From: JAKAGZ01 sp963748105
GTDB lineage: Bacteria; Bacteroidota; Ignavibacteria; Ignavibacteriales; Ignavibacteriaceae
Length of the DNA: 64,000 nucleotides
Direction: 5' to 3'
NCBI GenBank assembly: GCA_963748105.1
Contig: CAVVHP010000012.1
Location: 1 to 64,000, forward strand
The stretch's first letter is position 1; each line of letters begins with the position of its first letter. A program made the translations under genes and the position numbers. Shown piece by piece: positions 15,529 through 25,246 of this stretch. A model generated the notes under the pieces. It ran no database searches, was not told where the DNA came from, and saw nothing but the letters and a program-made list of their open reading frames with translations.

Positions 15529-16167
15529 ATGAATTGGAAAGAATATCTCAGGGATAAATATTTCCGGAATGAATTAATTATCACATTAATTGTTTTGGCA
15601 ATTGTATTGTCTTGCTTTACCCTCTTTCTCAATTATAATGAAAACCGTAACGGCATTATTTTAGCAGATCCTATTCTTCATTTTTTTAAACCTATTGATT
15701 TAACTTGGCTAACATTTACAATAATTTATCTATCCATTGTTTTAGGATTAGTTTATATTTCTCAAAATCCTAAAACATTAATATTTACACTCCAAGTTTA
15801 TAGCCTGTTATTATTAATAAGAATGATGATGATGTTCCTGCTTCCCTTAAATCCACCATTAGGCATTATCCCTTTGAACGATCCCTTTGTTCAGAATTTT
15901 GGGACAGGCAAAATCTTAACCAAGGATTTATTTTTTTCCGGGCATACTGCAACAATATTTATGCTTTACCTTGTTGTTGATAAAAAACTATACAAGAGAT
16001 TATTTTTAGTGCTAACTATGGTTGTTGGCACAAGTGTTCTACTTCAGCATGTTCACTATGCTGTTGACGTTGCTGCGGCACCATTTTTTGCATATTTGTC
16101 TTACAGGCTGGTGTTTTTGCTTCAGACTAAAAGGCTGAAAAAATCTTTATTTAAAGTAAGGGGGTAG
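15529..16167 (+). CDS. PAP2-like membrane phosphatase (sphingomyelin-synthase-like PAP2_C type)
   Basis: This is an integral membrane protein of 212 residues with about five or six hydrophobic segments. Two motifs of the PAP2/lipid phosphate phosphatase family can be read: FFSGHTAT (the SGH motif) and VHYAVDVAAAPFFAY (the HxxxD motif). Their spacing and the short length fit the PAP2_C group, which includes sphingomyelin synthase-like enzymes. The expected activity is phospho-group transfer or hydrolysis on lipid substrates at the outer face of the inner membrane. The actual substrate cannot be told. It lies 15 bp after the epimerase and 4 bp before a small conserved gene. Confidence 0.75.
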   Translation: MNWKEYLRDKYFRNELIITLIVLAIVLSCFTLFLNYNENRNGIILADPILHFFKPIDLTWLTFTIIYLSIVLGLVYISQNPKTLIFTLQVYSLLLLIRMMMMFLLPLNPPLGIIPLNDPFVQNFGTGKILTKDLFFSGHTATIFMLYLVVDKKLYKRLFLVLTMVVGTSVLLQHVHYAVDVAAAPFFAYLSYRLVFLLQTKRLKKSLFKVRG

Positions 16168-16171
16168 AGTA

Positions 16172-16510
16172 TTGAGTGAGAATAAAAAAGAAGAAGTTAG
16201 AGAAATGATAGAATTCATTTCTAAGGATATGGAAAAAATTGGAATAGAGACATTACCGGATAATAATATTTTACACTCACTGGACGAACTAAAAAAATAT
16301 CTAGCTGAAAAAATTACGGAAATGTTGGATCGGAATTATGAAAAACTTCTAAATGCCTTGTATCGCATAGATGTTAACGAAAAGAAATTGCACGATTTAT
16401 TCTCAGGTAAAAACAGAGAATATATTCCGGAGGCACTTGCAGATTTAATAATTGAGAGGCAAATGGAAAAAATATTGTGGAGAAAAAAATATAGAAAAGG
16501 GGAACTTTAG
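16172..16510 (+). CDS. Conserved small protein of unknown function
   Basis: This is a 112-residue, highly charged, mostly helical protein without signal peptide or cysteines. The start is a TTG preceded by AAGGGGGT at good spacing. Readable features are an amphipathic helical middle (LHSLDELKKYLAEKITEML) and a C-terminal stretch, LYRIDVNEKKLHDLF ... IPEALADLIIERQMEKI, that looks like a conserved core. No enzyme motif is present. It is packed between the PAP2-like gene and the PfpI gene (14 bp gap) in the same direction. A role as a small cytosolic adaptor is possible but unsupported. Confidence 0.65.
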   Translation: MSENKKEEVREMIEFISKDMEKIGIETLPDNNILHSLDELKKYLAEKITEMLDRNYEKLLNALYRIDVNEKKLHDLFSGKNREYIPEALADLIIERQMEKILWRKKYRKGEL

Positions 16511-16524
16511 GAGAGGTAAATTTT

Positions 16525-17064
16525 ATGAAATCCTTGAAAGGCTTTAAAATATTAATGTTAGTTAATGATGTTTATGAAGATCTAGAATTATGGTATCCTA
16601 AATTAAGATTGATAGAAGAAGGTGCTGCAGTGGTTGTGGCGGGACCAGAGAAAGGAAAAGTTTACTCGGGTAAGCACGGTTATCCTTGTAAATCTGATAT
16701 ATCTTTGGAAAAGGTAAATGATAAAAATTTTAATGCTCTTATTATTCCCGGGGGGTTTGCCCCGGACAAACTTAGAAGAATAGAAAAAGTAAAGCAACTG
16801 GTAAGAGGATTTCAAAAATCGAATAAATTAATTGCACACATTTGTCATGCAGGCTGGATACCTATTTCAGCAGGAATTATGAAAGGATACAAAACAACCT
16901 CTACTCCCGGAATAAAAGATGATCTTACAAATGCGGGTGCAGTTTGGGTGAACAAAAGTGTAGTAATTGACCGAAATATGATCTCAAGCAGAGGACCGAA
17001 TGATCTGCCAGATTTTTGCCATGCAATTATCTTTTATCTTACAAAAACGAGCAAAAATCAATGA
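16525..17064 (+). CDS. DJ-1/PfpI family protein
   Basis: This is a 179-residue single-domain DJ-1/PfpI superfamily protein. The nucleophile elbow reads LIAHICHAGWIPISAG, with the reactive Cys flanked by His. A conserved acidic residue lies near the N-terminus (YEDLELWYPKLRL), and the IIPGGFAPDKLR loop is typical. Members act as cysteine-dependent glyoxalase or deglycase-like enzymes, or were first described as intracellular proteases. The exact activity here is not determinable. A GAGAGGTAA ribosome-binding site precedes the ATG. It is the last gene of the co-directional run that starts at the methylmalonyl-CoA mutase. Confidence 0.88.
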   Translation: MKSLKGFKILMLVNDVYEDLELWYPKLRLIEEGAAVVVAGPEKGKVYSGKHGYPCKSDISLEKVNDKNFNALIIPGGFAPDKLRRIEKVKQLVRGFQKSNKLIAHICHAGWIPISAGIMKGYKTTSTPGIKDDLTNAGAVWVNKSVVIDRNMISSRGPNDLPDFCHAIIFYLTKTSKNQ

Positions 17065-17166
17065 TTATTCATTTGATACTTAAATCGCTATTAGCTAATT
17101 TAATTAAATCTTATATCTTTAAAAGTCGTATTTACATATAAGTAGCTAGTCAATCAGGAGACGGAA

Positions 17167-19617
17167 ATGGGAATATTTGAGTCGAAAGAATTGAAACAAC
17201 TCAGGTCTGAAAATGAAGAGTTGAAGACCAAAATTCATTTTATGCATGAAATAGAAGAACGTCAAGAAAGACTTGAGGAATCTTTAAAAAGACTTAAAAC
17301 CGAAATCCGTCACATAAATGCAGAAAAACAATCCCTTAAATCAAATATTGAAGAATTAAGAGTAGAAGCTGACCAAAAAAAGAACCAACTTAACGAGCTT
17401 AATAGAACAATAGAAGAACTGAACTCAACAAAAAGTGAGCTACATCAAAAAATAGAAGAATACAGTGAACAAATTAATGAAATTGAACAATCCCTAGAAA
17501 GCCAGCAATACAATCACCAGAAAGAAGACCAGGAACTTGAAACCTCTCTAATTGAAAAGCAGCAGGAGGTAGAAGAGCTAAAACTCAGACACTCTGAAAT
17601 AGAAGAAAATATTTCAGAATTGAACTCGAAAATTAAAGATCTGAGCCAGCATGAAGACGAGTTGAATCAAAGGATCAGGTTAAAAGAACAGGAAGTAAAG
17701 GATATTGAAGATCGCGGGCTGAAATTAATTGAAAAGCAAACTGAACTTGACAGAAAGATAGAAGCAAAAGAAGATACACTTTCATTTCTCCAACGAGAAG
17801 AATTAAGACTAAAGGAAGAAGAAAAACAGTACAAGAAGAAAATAGAAACCCTTACAATTGAAGAGAATAAGAAAAAGCGGGCATTGAGGGAAATTGAAAG
17901 CAAGATAAATGAAGAGAAATTAGCTCTTAAATCAAATATTGAAGAAATAAAATTAGAAGCTGAGCAAAAAAAGAATCAACTTGATGAGTTGAACAGAACC
18001 ATAGATAAACTCAATTTCACAAAAAGTGATCTCCAGCAAAAAATAGCTGATTACACTTCACAAATTAATGAAATTGAAGAATCTTTGGCAAACCAGCTCA
18101 AACAACAGAAAAGCAATAAGGAACTTGAAACCTCTCTAATTGAAAAGCAGCAGGAGGTAGAAGAGCTAAAACTCAGACACTCTGAAATAGAAGAAAATAT
18201 TTCTGAATTGAACTCAACAGTTAAAGATCTGAGCCAGCATGAAGACGAATTGAATCAAAGCATCAGGTTAAAAGAACAGGAAGTAAAGGATATTGAAGAT
18301 CGCGGTCTGAAATTAATTGAAAAGCAAACTGAACTTGACAGAAAGATAGAAGAAAAAGAAGCAGCACTTTCATTTCTCCAACAAAAAGAATTAAGATTAA
18401 AGGAAGATGAAGAGCAGTACAAAAAGAAAATAGAAACCCTTACAATAGAGGAGAATAAGAAAAAACAGGCATTAGGGGAAATTGAAAACAAGCTAAATGA
18501 AAGAAATGAAGAAAGAGCTGCTCTTAGTAATGCCTATGAAGAAAGGGACCGAATATTAGAAGAATTCAATAGTAAGGCAAAAGAACTTTATGAAATTGAT
18601 CAATCGATTGGAATAAAAGCGAAAAAATTATCGAGCCTGAATAGTGAACTTATGGAACTTGAAAGAAGGAATGCTGAGACGAGGGAAGAGGTGAATGCTT
18701 TTGAACAGATGAAACAGGAGATACAGGCTCAAATAAAATCTGAAAAAGAAACTGCTGATAAAATGTCGGCGCAAAATAAAAAATTGCAAGAGCTGTTGCC
18801 ATTACTTGAAAAAAGGAAAAGTGAAATTGAACAAAGTAATTCTGAACTTGAAACACGTTTTTCTAAAATGTTTCAGAGATACAGCAAGGAATTAAACGAA
18901 ATAAACAAGAAACGCAGTGTCCTAGAACAAATTGTTTTAAAAAAAGAAAAAGATATTGATGATAGAGATCAGACATTGTTTGAAAAAATATCAGCCCTGG
19001 AAGAAAGTGAACGTGTTCTAAATATGCGTAAAGCGGAACTTGATACTATCGAACAACTTTTGCAAAGTCTTGGTTCACAAAAAGAAATGTTAAAAGGGGA
19101 TCTACTCAAGGTTATTGAAGAAGCAAATGATAGAAAAAGTTTTAACAATGACATAAGATTTGAAACTGATTTGCTGCAGAAAAAGAGAGATAGTCTGGGA
19201 CATGAAATGAAAGAACTGTTTAACAATATGTTAAATGGCTATAATAAATCTGATGAGAGAAGGAAAAAACTTGAAAAAGAAATGAATGAATATGATAAAC
19301 AGTTACAGGATGTAAGGGATCAGGTATCTGAATCAATGAAGGAATTAATGGATTTACAGACCTCTATTGGCAATATTAAAATGGAACAGGAAAACCAGAA
19401 AAATGAAATTAACAAGTTGATTTCTATTAAGAAAAAGCTTCAGGATGAAATTTCAAAGCATCAGATAATACTTCAAAGATATCAAAAAATCAGAGAAAGG
19501 CTAAAAGTGGATCAGACGGTTGAAAAAGGGGGCCAGGCTGCCGGGCCTTATCCTGGTTCAGGAATGAGCGCTAAGAATATTGATGATAAACAAAATCCAC
19601 CGATTTATAAAATCTGA
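17167..19617 (+). CDS. Long coiled-coil protein with internal tandem duplication
   Basis: This is an 816-residue protein, almost wholly heptad-repeat coiled coil (Glu/Lys/Leu rich), with no signal peptide and no membrane segment, ending in a short Gly/Pro-containing tail. A duplicated unit of about 590 bp is visible: residues from KSNIEELRVEAD (DNA ~17338) match those from KSNIEEIKLEAE (~17932). Long stretches such as LETSLIEKQQEVEELKLRHS are identical in both copies. Such proteins act as cytoskeletal or spacer elements. It starts at an ATG after CAGGAGACGG. Antisense open frames within it arise from its skewed composition. Confidence 0.85.
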   Translation: MGIFESKELKQLRSENEELKTKIHFMHEIEERQERLEESLKRLKTEIRHINAEKQSLKSNIEELRVEADQKKNQLNELNRTIEELNSTKSELHQKIEEYSEQINEIEQSLESQQYNHQKEDQELETSLIEKQQEVEELKLRHSEIEENISELNSKIKDLSQHEDELNQRIRLKEQEVKDIEDRGLKLIEKQTELDRKIEAKEDTLSFLQREELRLKEEEKQYKKKIETLTIEENKKKRALREIESKINEEKLALKSNIEEIKLEAEQKKNQLDELNRTIDKLNFTKSDLQQKIADYTSQINEIEESLANQLKQQKSNKELETSLIEKQQEVEELKLRHSEIEENISELNSTVKDLSQHEDELNQSIRLKEQEVKDIEDRGLKLIEKQTELDRKIEEKEAALSFLQQKELRLKEDEEQYKKKIETLTIEENKKKQALGEIENKLNERNEERAALSNAYEERDRILEEFNSKAKELYEIDQSIGIKAKKLSSLNSELMELERRNAETREEVNAFEQMKQEIQAQIKSEKETADKMSAQNKKLQELLPLLEKRKSEIEQSNSELETRFSKMFQRYSKELNEINKKRSVLEQIVLKKEKDIDDRDQTLFEKISALEESERVLNMRKAELDTIEQLLQSLGSQKEMLKGDLLKVIEEANDRKSFNNDIRFETDLLQKKRDSLGHEMKELFNNMLNGYNKSDERRKKLEKEMNEYDKQLQDVRDQVSESMKELMDLQTSIGNIKMEQENQKNEINKLISIKKKLQDEISKHQIILQRYQKIRERLKVDQTVEKGGQAAGPYPGSGMSAKNIDDKQNPPIYKI
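17338..18520 (+). repeat. Internal tandem duplication (~590-bp unit, two copies)
   Basis: The DNA from about 17338-17930 is repeated at about 17932-18520 with long identical blocks. One begins at GAACTTGAAACCTCTCTAAT near 17532 and again near 18121. It lies within the coiled-coil gene and adds about 197 residues while keeping the heptad register. Boundaries are approximate. Confidence 0.8.
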
Positions 19618-19619
19618 AT

Positions 19620-20243
19620 TTAATCTTTAGGTAAGCCAGGAGTCTTAAATTCTATTTTAATGTTTTTTCTGGTAATCCCCCCTAAAAACGGACCTAATAG
19701 TTTTCTCGCGTTCTCTTTAGCTTGTTCAAGTATTCCCAGTTTAATTGCCTCATCTTTAATTCTTACCTCTCCTTGTCTGTAGGCCTTATCAATCAATTCA
19801 GGATTAAATATTCTAGCTGTAAAATTCGCATCATAAATTTTTGATCTGTCATGATTTATCTTTGCATAACAAATTACAGGTGTTGGCAAAGTTATAATAA
19901 TATTATCACCTTCAGTTTTAATGTCGTCCTTAGTCACTTCCTTCAGGTTTACGCATGCTGTAGCCTCACCATTTACAATTACAAGCACTTTGCTGTCCGG
20001 TGCTAGATTATCAACATCAAATAATTTTCTTATAACGGATTCTTCAACAACATCATTAAAATTAAACCGAACAAGTTCCAGGTTTCCTATATTTTCAATT
20101 CGTTCCAATACAAGCTTGTGATCTGAAACATCAGAATTTTTGATTACTGAAAAGCTAAAAAGACCGCTAGAAAGACCAAGCATAATTATCACAATCAAAA
20201 AAACCGCTGCAATAATCAGCTTGATGGTAAGTTTTAAAGCCAT
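19620..20243 (-). CDS. DUF4230 family membrane-anchored protein
   Basis: A 207-residue protein has one N-terminal transmembrane helix (LIIAAVFLIVIIMLGL) followed by an extracytoplasmic domain. The pattern (LVLERIENIGNLELVRFNF, LPTPVICYAKINHD, then a C-terminal helix EQAKENARKLLGPFL) corresponds to the DUF4230 family, whose function is unknown. The ATG at 20243 places the hydrophobic helix directly at the N-terminus; a TTG ten codons upstream (20273) is also open. It is convergent with the coiled-coil gene, with only two bases between the stops, and no terminator is visible there. Confidence 0.82.
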   Translation of the reverse strand: MALKLTIKLIIAAVFLIVIIMLGLSSGLFSFSVIKNSDVSDHKLVLERIENIGNLELVRFNFNDVVEESVIRKLFDVDNLAPDSKVLVIVNGEATACVNLKEVTKDDIKTEGDNIIITLPTPVICYAKINHDRSKIYDANFTARIFNPELIDKAYRQGEVRIKDEAIKLGILEQAKENARKLLGPFLGGITRKNIKIEFKTPGLPKD

Positions 20244-20304
20244 AGATAAATTTCTAATTTTTAATAAAATCAATTTATAAAAATAAGACCATAAAAATGG
20301 AAAT

Positions 20305-20335
20305 AAAAAAGCCCGGAAATAAACCGGGCCTAAAA
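20305..20335 (-). terminator. Rho-independent terminator of the radical SAM gene
   Basis: Read on the minus strand, GCCCGG-TTTATTT-CCGGGC is followed by TTTTTTATTT. It lies directly after the stop of the radical SAM gene (20346) and upstream of the DUF4230 gene, separating the two. Confidence 0.82.
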
Positions 20336-20345
20336 TGAAAGTAAA

Positions 20346-21557
20346 TTATTTTTGCGGAACGGACCTTAAAAAAGTCCCGAACTTTTTCTGCTCTTCCAGC
20401 CTGCAGGACCAAACCAGCCTGCCATCGTGTACTGTGATATCCGGGCATCCATCGCACATACTTTGCTCACCGTTCTGCATAAAATCTACGGGCTGAATAA
20501 ATAATACGGATTGCATATGTGCTTTCTTAAATAATCTGAATGGATTTTTTAGCATGTTCTTTGCTGCTTTTCTTACGCTCTTTTCAAATGGAGAGAGCAA
20601 AAGCAAAGTAGTTCGTCCCTTTCTCGTTAATTTAGGAGATGCGTAAGAAATATAAGTGCCTTTGAAAAAATGATGACCAGCCATCATAATTTCCATTAAT
20701 TTCGGACCAAGATATCCGTAAATTTTATCTTTTGTACCTACTCTTTCTGTTAAAAGCCATTTAAATGAACCAGCATCCTCAGTTCCGTTTAAATAAGCAG
20801 CGGGTGTAAATTCAGGGAATTTTTCTCTGACTTTTTTAAGAACATCGGTTGATAAAATATCTACTTTTCTTTTTGTATCTGAGTGGTACATAATATTTTG
20901 CCAATCAATTTTTTGTCCGCCGGCAAACCAATCGAATGTCATTTGTGGAACTACATGTCTGAATGCTATAAACACCATAGTTTGTACTATATCAATATGT
21001 TTTGCAGCCCAGTCTACCAATTCAGGAACATATTGAAGGGTATCCTCATAAACTGTAGAGTTAAATGAGCAGGAAATATTTCCTGCATCGGCAAGCATCT
21101 GTGCATAATGTAGTCTCAGTTCATTTAACTCTATTTCATTTTTCCCTTTCCATTCACCTCCGCGTCCCTGTTTACTGTCTACGTGGAATGTAAATCCATA
21201 AACACCGGCATGTTTTAATTCGAGCAATAATTCTTTTGTAAGGGCTTTTCCATTTGTATTTATAATTGGTTTCAGTCCCCGGCCCTTTATTTCTTTTATC
21301 AATTCAACTATATGTGGATACAGCAAAGGATCACCCCCTGCAATTGATATACAATCAGTATTCCTGTAACGTTGAAAAACATCCAGTTCTTTTTTTACAT
21401 CCTCTAATGATTTGTGTGAATCTTTTTCGTTTTCGCGATAGCAACCGTCACAGGCCAGATTACAAAGCGAAGTAGGCTCAAGCCAGGAGATTGCATTGTC
21501 AGGCAGAGTCCAAGGCAATCTGTATAATTCACGGTTATTCAGATAGGTATTTTCCAT
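20346..21557 (-). CDS. Radical SAM protein with C-terminal cysteine cluster
   Basis: Residues ~28-45 contain CNLACDGCY, the CxxxCxxC motif that binds the S-adenosylmethionine-cleaving 4Fe-4S cluster. SIAGGDPLLYP is the GGE-like SAM-binding motif, and INTNGKALT follows. A C-terminal Cys set (MCDGCPDITVHDGRLVWSC) suggests an auxiliary cluster, as in SPASM/twitch-type enzymes. The size of 403 residues fits. The substrate is not identifiable: no peptide precursor or sulfatase is adjacent, and the gene is monocistronic with a strong terminator. AGAGGGGAA precedes the ATG. Confidence 0.85.
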   Translation of the reverse strand: MENTYLNNRELYRLPWTLPDNAISWLEPTSLCNLACDGCYRENEKDSHKSLEDVKKELDVFQRYRNTDCISIAGGDPLLYPHIVELIKEIKGRGLKPIINTNGKALTKELLLELKHAGVYGFTFHVDSKQGRGGEWKGKNEIELNELRLHYAQMLADAGNISCSFNSTVYEDTLQYVPELVDWAAKHIDIVQTMVFIAFRHVVPQMTFDWFAGGQKIDWQNIMYHSDTKRKVDILSTDVLKKVREKFPEFTPAAYLNGTEDAGSFKWLLTERVGTKDKIYGYLGPKLMEIMMAGHHFFKGTYISYASPKLTRKGRTTLLLLSPFEKSVRKAAKNMLKNPFRLFKKAHMQSVLFIQPVDFMQNGEQSMCDGCPDITVHDGRLVWSCRLEEQKKFGTFLRSVPQK

Positions 21558-21778
21558 ATGATTCCCCTCTATAGGTTAGTTTACTATTGTGAAAAAATAT
21601 AAAATTTACACTTAAGATGAAATCGGAAAATCAATGAAATAATTTACATTTTATCCTTTTTATTTGCCATTCCTTCAATTTTTCTTTCGAAATAGCGTAA
21701 AAATCATATATTCAGACTTCAATATATTCCGGATCTGTAATTTCCAAAATTTAGCTATATAAAATCAGAGGAGTAACA

Positions 21779-24700
21779 ATGAAAAGGGCTTCCAACATTA
21801 TAATAGTTTTTTACTTTTTATTTTCATTAAGTCTTTTTGCTCAGGATAATTCACCTTTCGTTCGGTACCCCGCACTTAATTCAGACGGGTCACAAATTGC
21901 TTTTTCATTCCAGGGTGATATCTGGCTCGTGTCTTCAACCGGCGGGACGGCTACCCGGCTTACAATTCACGAGGCTTATGACGGAACTCCCAGGTGGAGC
22001 CCTGATGATAAAATGATCGCTTTTTCGAGCGACCGTTACGGCAATAACGATATTTTTACAATTCCTTCATCCGGAGGCAATCCGAACAGGCTGACTTACT
22101 TTTCCGGTAATGACGGTCTGAGTGACTGGACAACGGACGGAAATCTGCTTTTTGAAACTGCCAGAAGTTACAGGGAAATAGAATGGGACAACGAAATTTA
22201 TACAGTTTCAGCAAACGGGGGTACACCGGTAAGATTTATGGACGCTCTCGGCTATATGCCTGCGATGTCACCCAATGGCAGGTATGTTGCTTTTGTTAAA
22301 GGTGCCTGCAGAATAGAAAGGGAAGAATACACAGGGCCTGCAAACAAAGATCTTTGGTTGTTTGATACAAAAACAAAGAAATATTCTAAAATTACAAACA
22401 ATGAAGGTCAGGATTTTTATCCGCACTGGGGCGATCCAGGAACTATTTATTTCATCAGTGCGCGAAGCGGAAAGTATAATGTATACCGGTTGAAAATTAA
22501 TGAAAATGGTATTACCACAGGTGCACCGGAGCAAATTACAAATTTTACGGATGATGGAGTAAGGTATTTTGATGTAAGCCGTGATGGAAGTTCACTGGCC
22601 CTGGAAAGACAAACGGATATTTACTATATGAAATTAAACGGCGGAACACCGGGGAAAGTAAACATCCACGTTGCTGATGATTACAGGTTTGATCCTGTTG
22701 TCTATAAAAATTATTCCGACCAGGCAGATGAATATGCGGTTTCACCAAACGGTAAATACACTGCGCTGGTAATAAGAGGGGAGATATTTGTAACAGAAAA
22801 CAATAAAGAAAAAATATTGACCGTCGATCTTTCAAAAAACCCGTATCGTGATATGAACGTGACCTGGCTTAGTGATACAACTCTAATTTTTTCATCTGAC
22901 CGCGAAGGACAATTTGATCTTTATCTTCTTCGTTCTGCCGATAAAAAGGAATCCGACATATTTAAAAGTCTCAAACACGAAACTATCAGGCTGACAAAGA
23001 CAGATGCTGATGAGTCTGATCCTGTAATATCTCCTGATGGGAAAAAAATAGCTTATGTAAGAGGGAACGGCGAGCTTATTACTGCATCAATTTCCGCTGA
23101 TGGAAAGATAAGCGACGAAAAGGAATTATTAAACGGCTGGGCTACACCATCAGGTGTATCATGGAGTCCGGATAGTAAATGGCTGGCGTATTCATTGACC
23201 GACCTCAACTTCAATGATGAAATATATATCCACTCTGCGGATAATTCACAAAAACCCGTTGACATAAGTATGCATCCCCGTGGTGATTATTCCCCTGTCT
23301 GGAGTCTGGATGGGAAGAAACTCGGTTTTATTTCAAACAGGAATAACGGCGATGATGATATCTGGTTTGTGTGGCTCACAAAAAAAGACTGGGAAAAAAC
23401 AAAACAGGATTGGGATGAAAGCGATGATCAGCCGGAAAAGAAAAATGATAAGAAGGGAAAAGACAGCTCAAGTGTAAAGCCTATTGAAATTGATTTCGAT
23501 CACATTTATGACAGGCTTGTGCAGGTAACCGGTCTTCCGGGTAATGAGTCTGACTTAGCAATTTCCAGGGACGGAGAGACATTTTATTTTGTCGCAAACA
23601 GAAACTCCAATCAATCCTTTAAAGCCGAGCAGGACCTGTACAGCATTCAATGGGATGGAACTAAAATGAAACCCATTACAAAAGGTAATGCCCGTCCCTA
23701 TGCGGTTTCAATGGATAAAGAGGGGAAATATCTTTATTTATTCAAACCAAGAGGCCGGTTCAGCAGGGTTGATGTAAAATCAGTTAAAGAAGAAGGCTTG
23801 CCTTATGCCGCACAAATGAAGATCGATTACCCTACCGAAAGAAAACAAATTTTTGAGGAAGCCTGGCGGACTTTAAATAATGGATTCTACGATCCGAATT
23901 TCCATGGCAAAAACTGGAACGCACTTAAAAAGAAATATGAACCCTGGGCTGTTAAAGCATCCACACAGGATGATTTCAGGTATATTTTTAATTTTATGCT
24001 GGGCGAACTTAATTCAAGTCACGAAGGGATGTACGGTTCGGACAGGGCAGAGACACAGAAAGAGACAACCGGGCAACTTGGGATTGAGGTGGCCCCTTTA
24101 AATAACGGTATAAAAATCACACACGTAATTCCCGGCTCACCTGCTGACAGAACGGAAAGCAAACTTAATGTCGGCGATGTAATTACTGCGATAGATGGAA
24201 ATGCAATTGATGAAAATACAAACTATAATGCGCTTCTTATTAACAAAGACGGCAAACGCACCCTGCTAAATATTACCGATAAAAACGGAAACTCAGACGA
24301 AGTTGTTATCAGACCCGCATCAAATTTACGTTCTGAACTTTATGAGGAATGGGTTGAAGAACACAGAGAACTGACAGATAAATATTCAAACGGCAGGCTG
24401 GGATATATTCACATACAGGGAATGAACTGGCCGAGCTTTGAAAGGTTTGAAAGGGAATTAACTGCCAGCGGACTTGGCAAAGATGGTATAGTTATCGACG
24501 TAAGATATAACGGTGGCGGCTGGACGACGGATTATCTGATGGCGGTTCTTACTTACAGGCAGCATGCATATACAATTCCGCGCGGAGCAGCAAAAAATCT
24601 TGAGAAAGAGCAGAAAAATTTTGTTAACTACTATCCATTGGGTGAAAGGCTTCCGTTTGCAGCCTGGACAAAACCATCGGTTGCTATGTGTAATTCAAAC

Positions 24701-25003
24701 AGTTATTCAAATGCGGAAATATTTTCACACGCCTATAAAACCCTGGGAATAGGAAAACTGGTTGGTGAACCGACTTTTGGGGCTGTGATTTCAACCGGCG
24801 GAAGAGGATTGATTGACGGATCTTTTGTCCGCCTGCCATTTCGCGGTTGGTATGTAAAAGCCACCGAGAAAAATATGGAATGGGGTCCTGCAGTTCCTGA
24901 TGTAATTGTTGAACAGGCACCCGATGCAAGGGCAAAAGGAGAGGACCAGCAGCTGAAAGCCGCCGTTAATGTATTGTTGAATCAAATGAATTCGAAAAAA
25001 TAA
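21779..25003 (+). CDS. Tricorn-like S41 serine protease, secreted
   Basis: A signal peptide (about 22 residues, ending SLFAQ) leads a 1074-residue protein. The N-terminal two thirds are TolB-like propeller blades (for example PRWSPDDKMIAFSSDRYGNNDIF and WSPDSKWLAYS) with a Lys/Asp-rich low-complexity linker (~540-560). A PDZ domain occupies about 760-830 (LGIEVAPLNNGIKITHVIPGSPADR). The C-terminal tail-specific protease core has IVIDVRYNGGGWTTD and the nucleophile region NSNSYSNAEIFSHAY (Ser near residue 975). This is the tricorn-protease architecture as used by periplasmic homologues that degrade peptides. A strong AGAGGAG site precedes the ATG. Confidence 0.93.
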   Translation: MKRASNIIIVFYFLFSLSLFAQDNSPFVRYPALNSDGSQIAFSFQGDIWLVSSTGGTATRLTIHEAYDGTPRWSPDDKMIAFSSDRYGNNDIFTIPSSGGNPNRLTYFSGNDGLSDWTTDGNLLFETARSYREIEWDNEIYTVSANGGTPVRFMDALGYMPAMSPNGRYVAFVKGACRIEREEYTGPANKDLWLFDTKTKKYSKITNNEGQDFYPHWGDPGTIYFISARSGKYNVYRLKINENGITTGAPEQITNFTDDGVRYFDVSRDGSSLALERQTDIYYMKLNGGTPGKVNIHVADDYRFDPVVYKNYSDQADEYAVSPNGKYTALVIRGEIFVTENNKEKILTVDLSKNPYRDMNVTWLSDTTLIFSSDREGQFDLYLLRSADKKESDIFKSLKHETIRLTKTDADESDPVISPDGKKIAYVRGNGELITASISADGKISDEKELLNGWATPSGVSWSPDSKWLAYSLTDLNFNDEIYIHSADNSQKPVDISMHPRGDYSPVWSLDGKKLGFISNRNNGDDDIWFVWLTKKDWEKTKQDWDESDDQPEKKNDKKGKDSSSVKPIEIDFDHIYDRLVQVTGLPGNESDLAISRDGETFYFVANRNSNQSFKAEQDLYSIQWDGTKMKPITKGNARPYAVSMDKEGKYLYLFKPRGRFSRVDVKSVKEEGLPYAAQMKIDYPTERKQIFEEAWRTLNNGFYDPNFHGKNWNALKKKYEPWAVKASTQDDFRYIFNFMLGELNSSHEGMYGSDRAETQKETTGQLGIEVAPLNNGIKITHVIPGSPADRTESKLNVGDVITAIDGNAIDENTNYNALLINKDGKRTLLNITDKNGNSDEVVIRPASNLRSELYEEWVEEHRELTDKYSNGRLGYIHIQGMNWPSFERFERELTASGLGKDGIVIDVRYNGGGWTTDYLMAVLTYRQHAYTIPRGAAKNLEKEQKNFVNYYPLGERLPFAAWTKPSVAMCNSNSYSNAEIFSHAYKTLGIGKLVGEPTFGAVISTGGRGLIDGSFVRLPFRGWYVKATEKNMEWGPAVPDVIVEQAPDARAKGEDQQLKAAVNVLLNQMNSKK

Positions 25004-25012
25004 GTAATTTTC

Positions 25013-25042
25013 ATACTGCCGGGGTACACCCCCCGGCAGTAT
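25013..25042. terminator. Strong hairpin after the tricorn-like protease
   Basis: ATACTGCCGGGG and CCCCGGCAGTAT form a perfect 12-bp stem with a six-base loop (TACACC), ten bases after the stop codon. It has no U-run, so it may terminate with rho or stabilise the mRNA end. Confidence 0.55.
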
Positions 25043-25246
25043 AAATTAACAGTGATAATTTCCCGGCTTGTGCGGTGTCTTCCTTTTTGACCTCCCCGAA
25101 ACTTGACATAATGTCATATTAATTACAATATTATGAATTGCAGAGCTTTTTTATCTAAAAAGATGAAAGTTTTTTGAAAGCTTTTAATATATTTGAATAA
25201 TTGAAGTTAAAAGTATATACAAATTTTAAAATGATGGAGATGAATA

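Noticed and set aside
17667..18856. Antisense genes inside the coiled-coil protein
   Set aside because: The minus-strand frames are Ser/Phe-rich mirror products of the Glu/Lys-rich coding strand and are repeated only because the coding sequence is duplicated.
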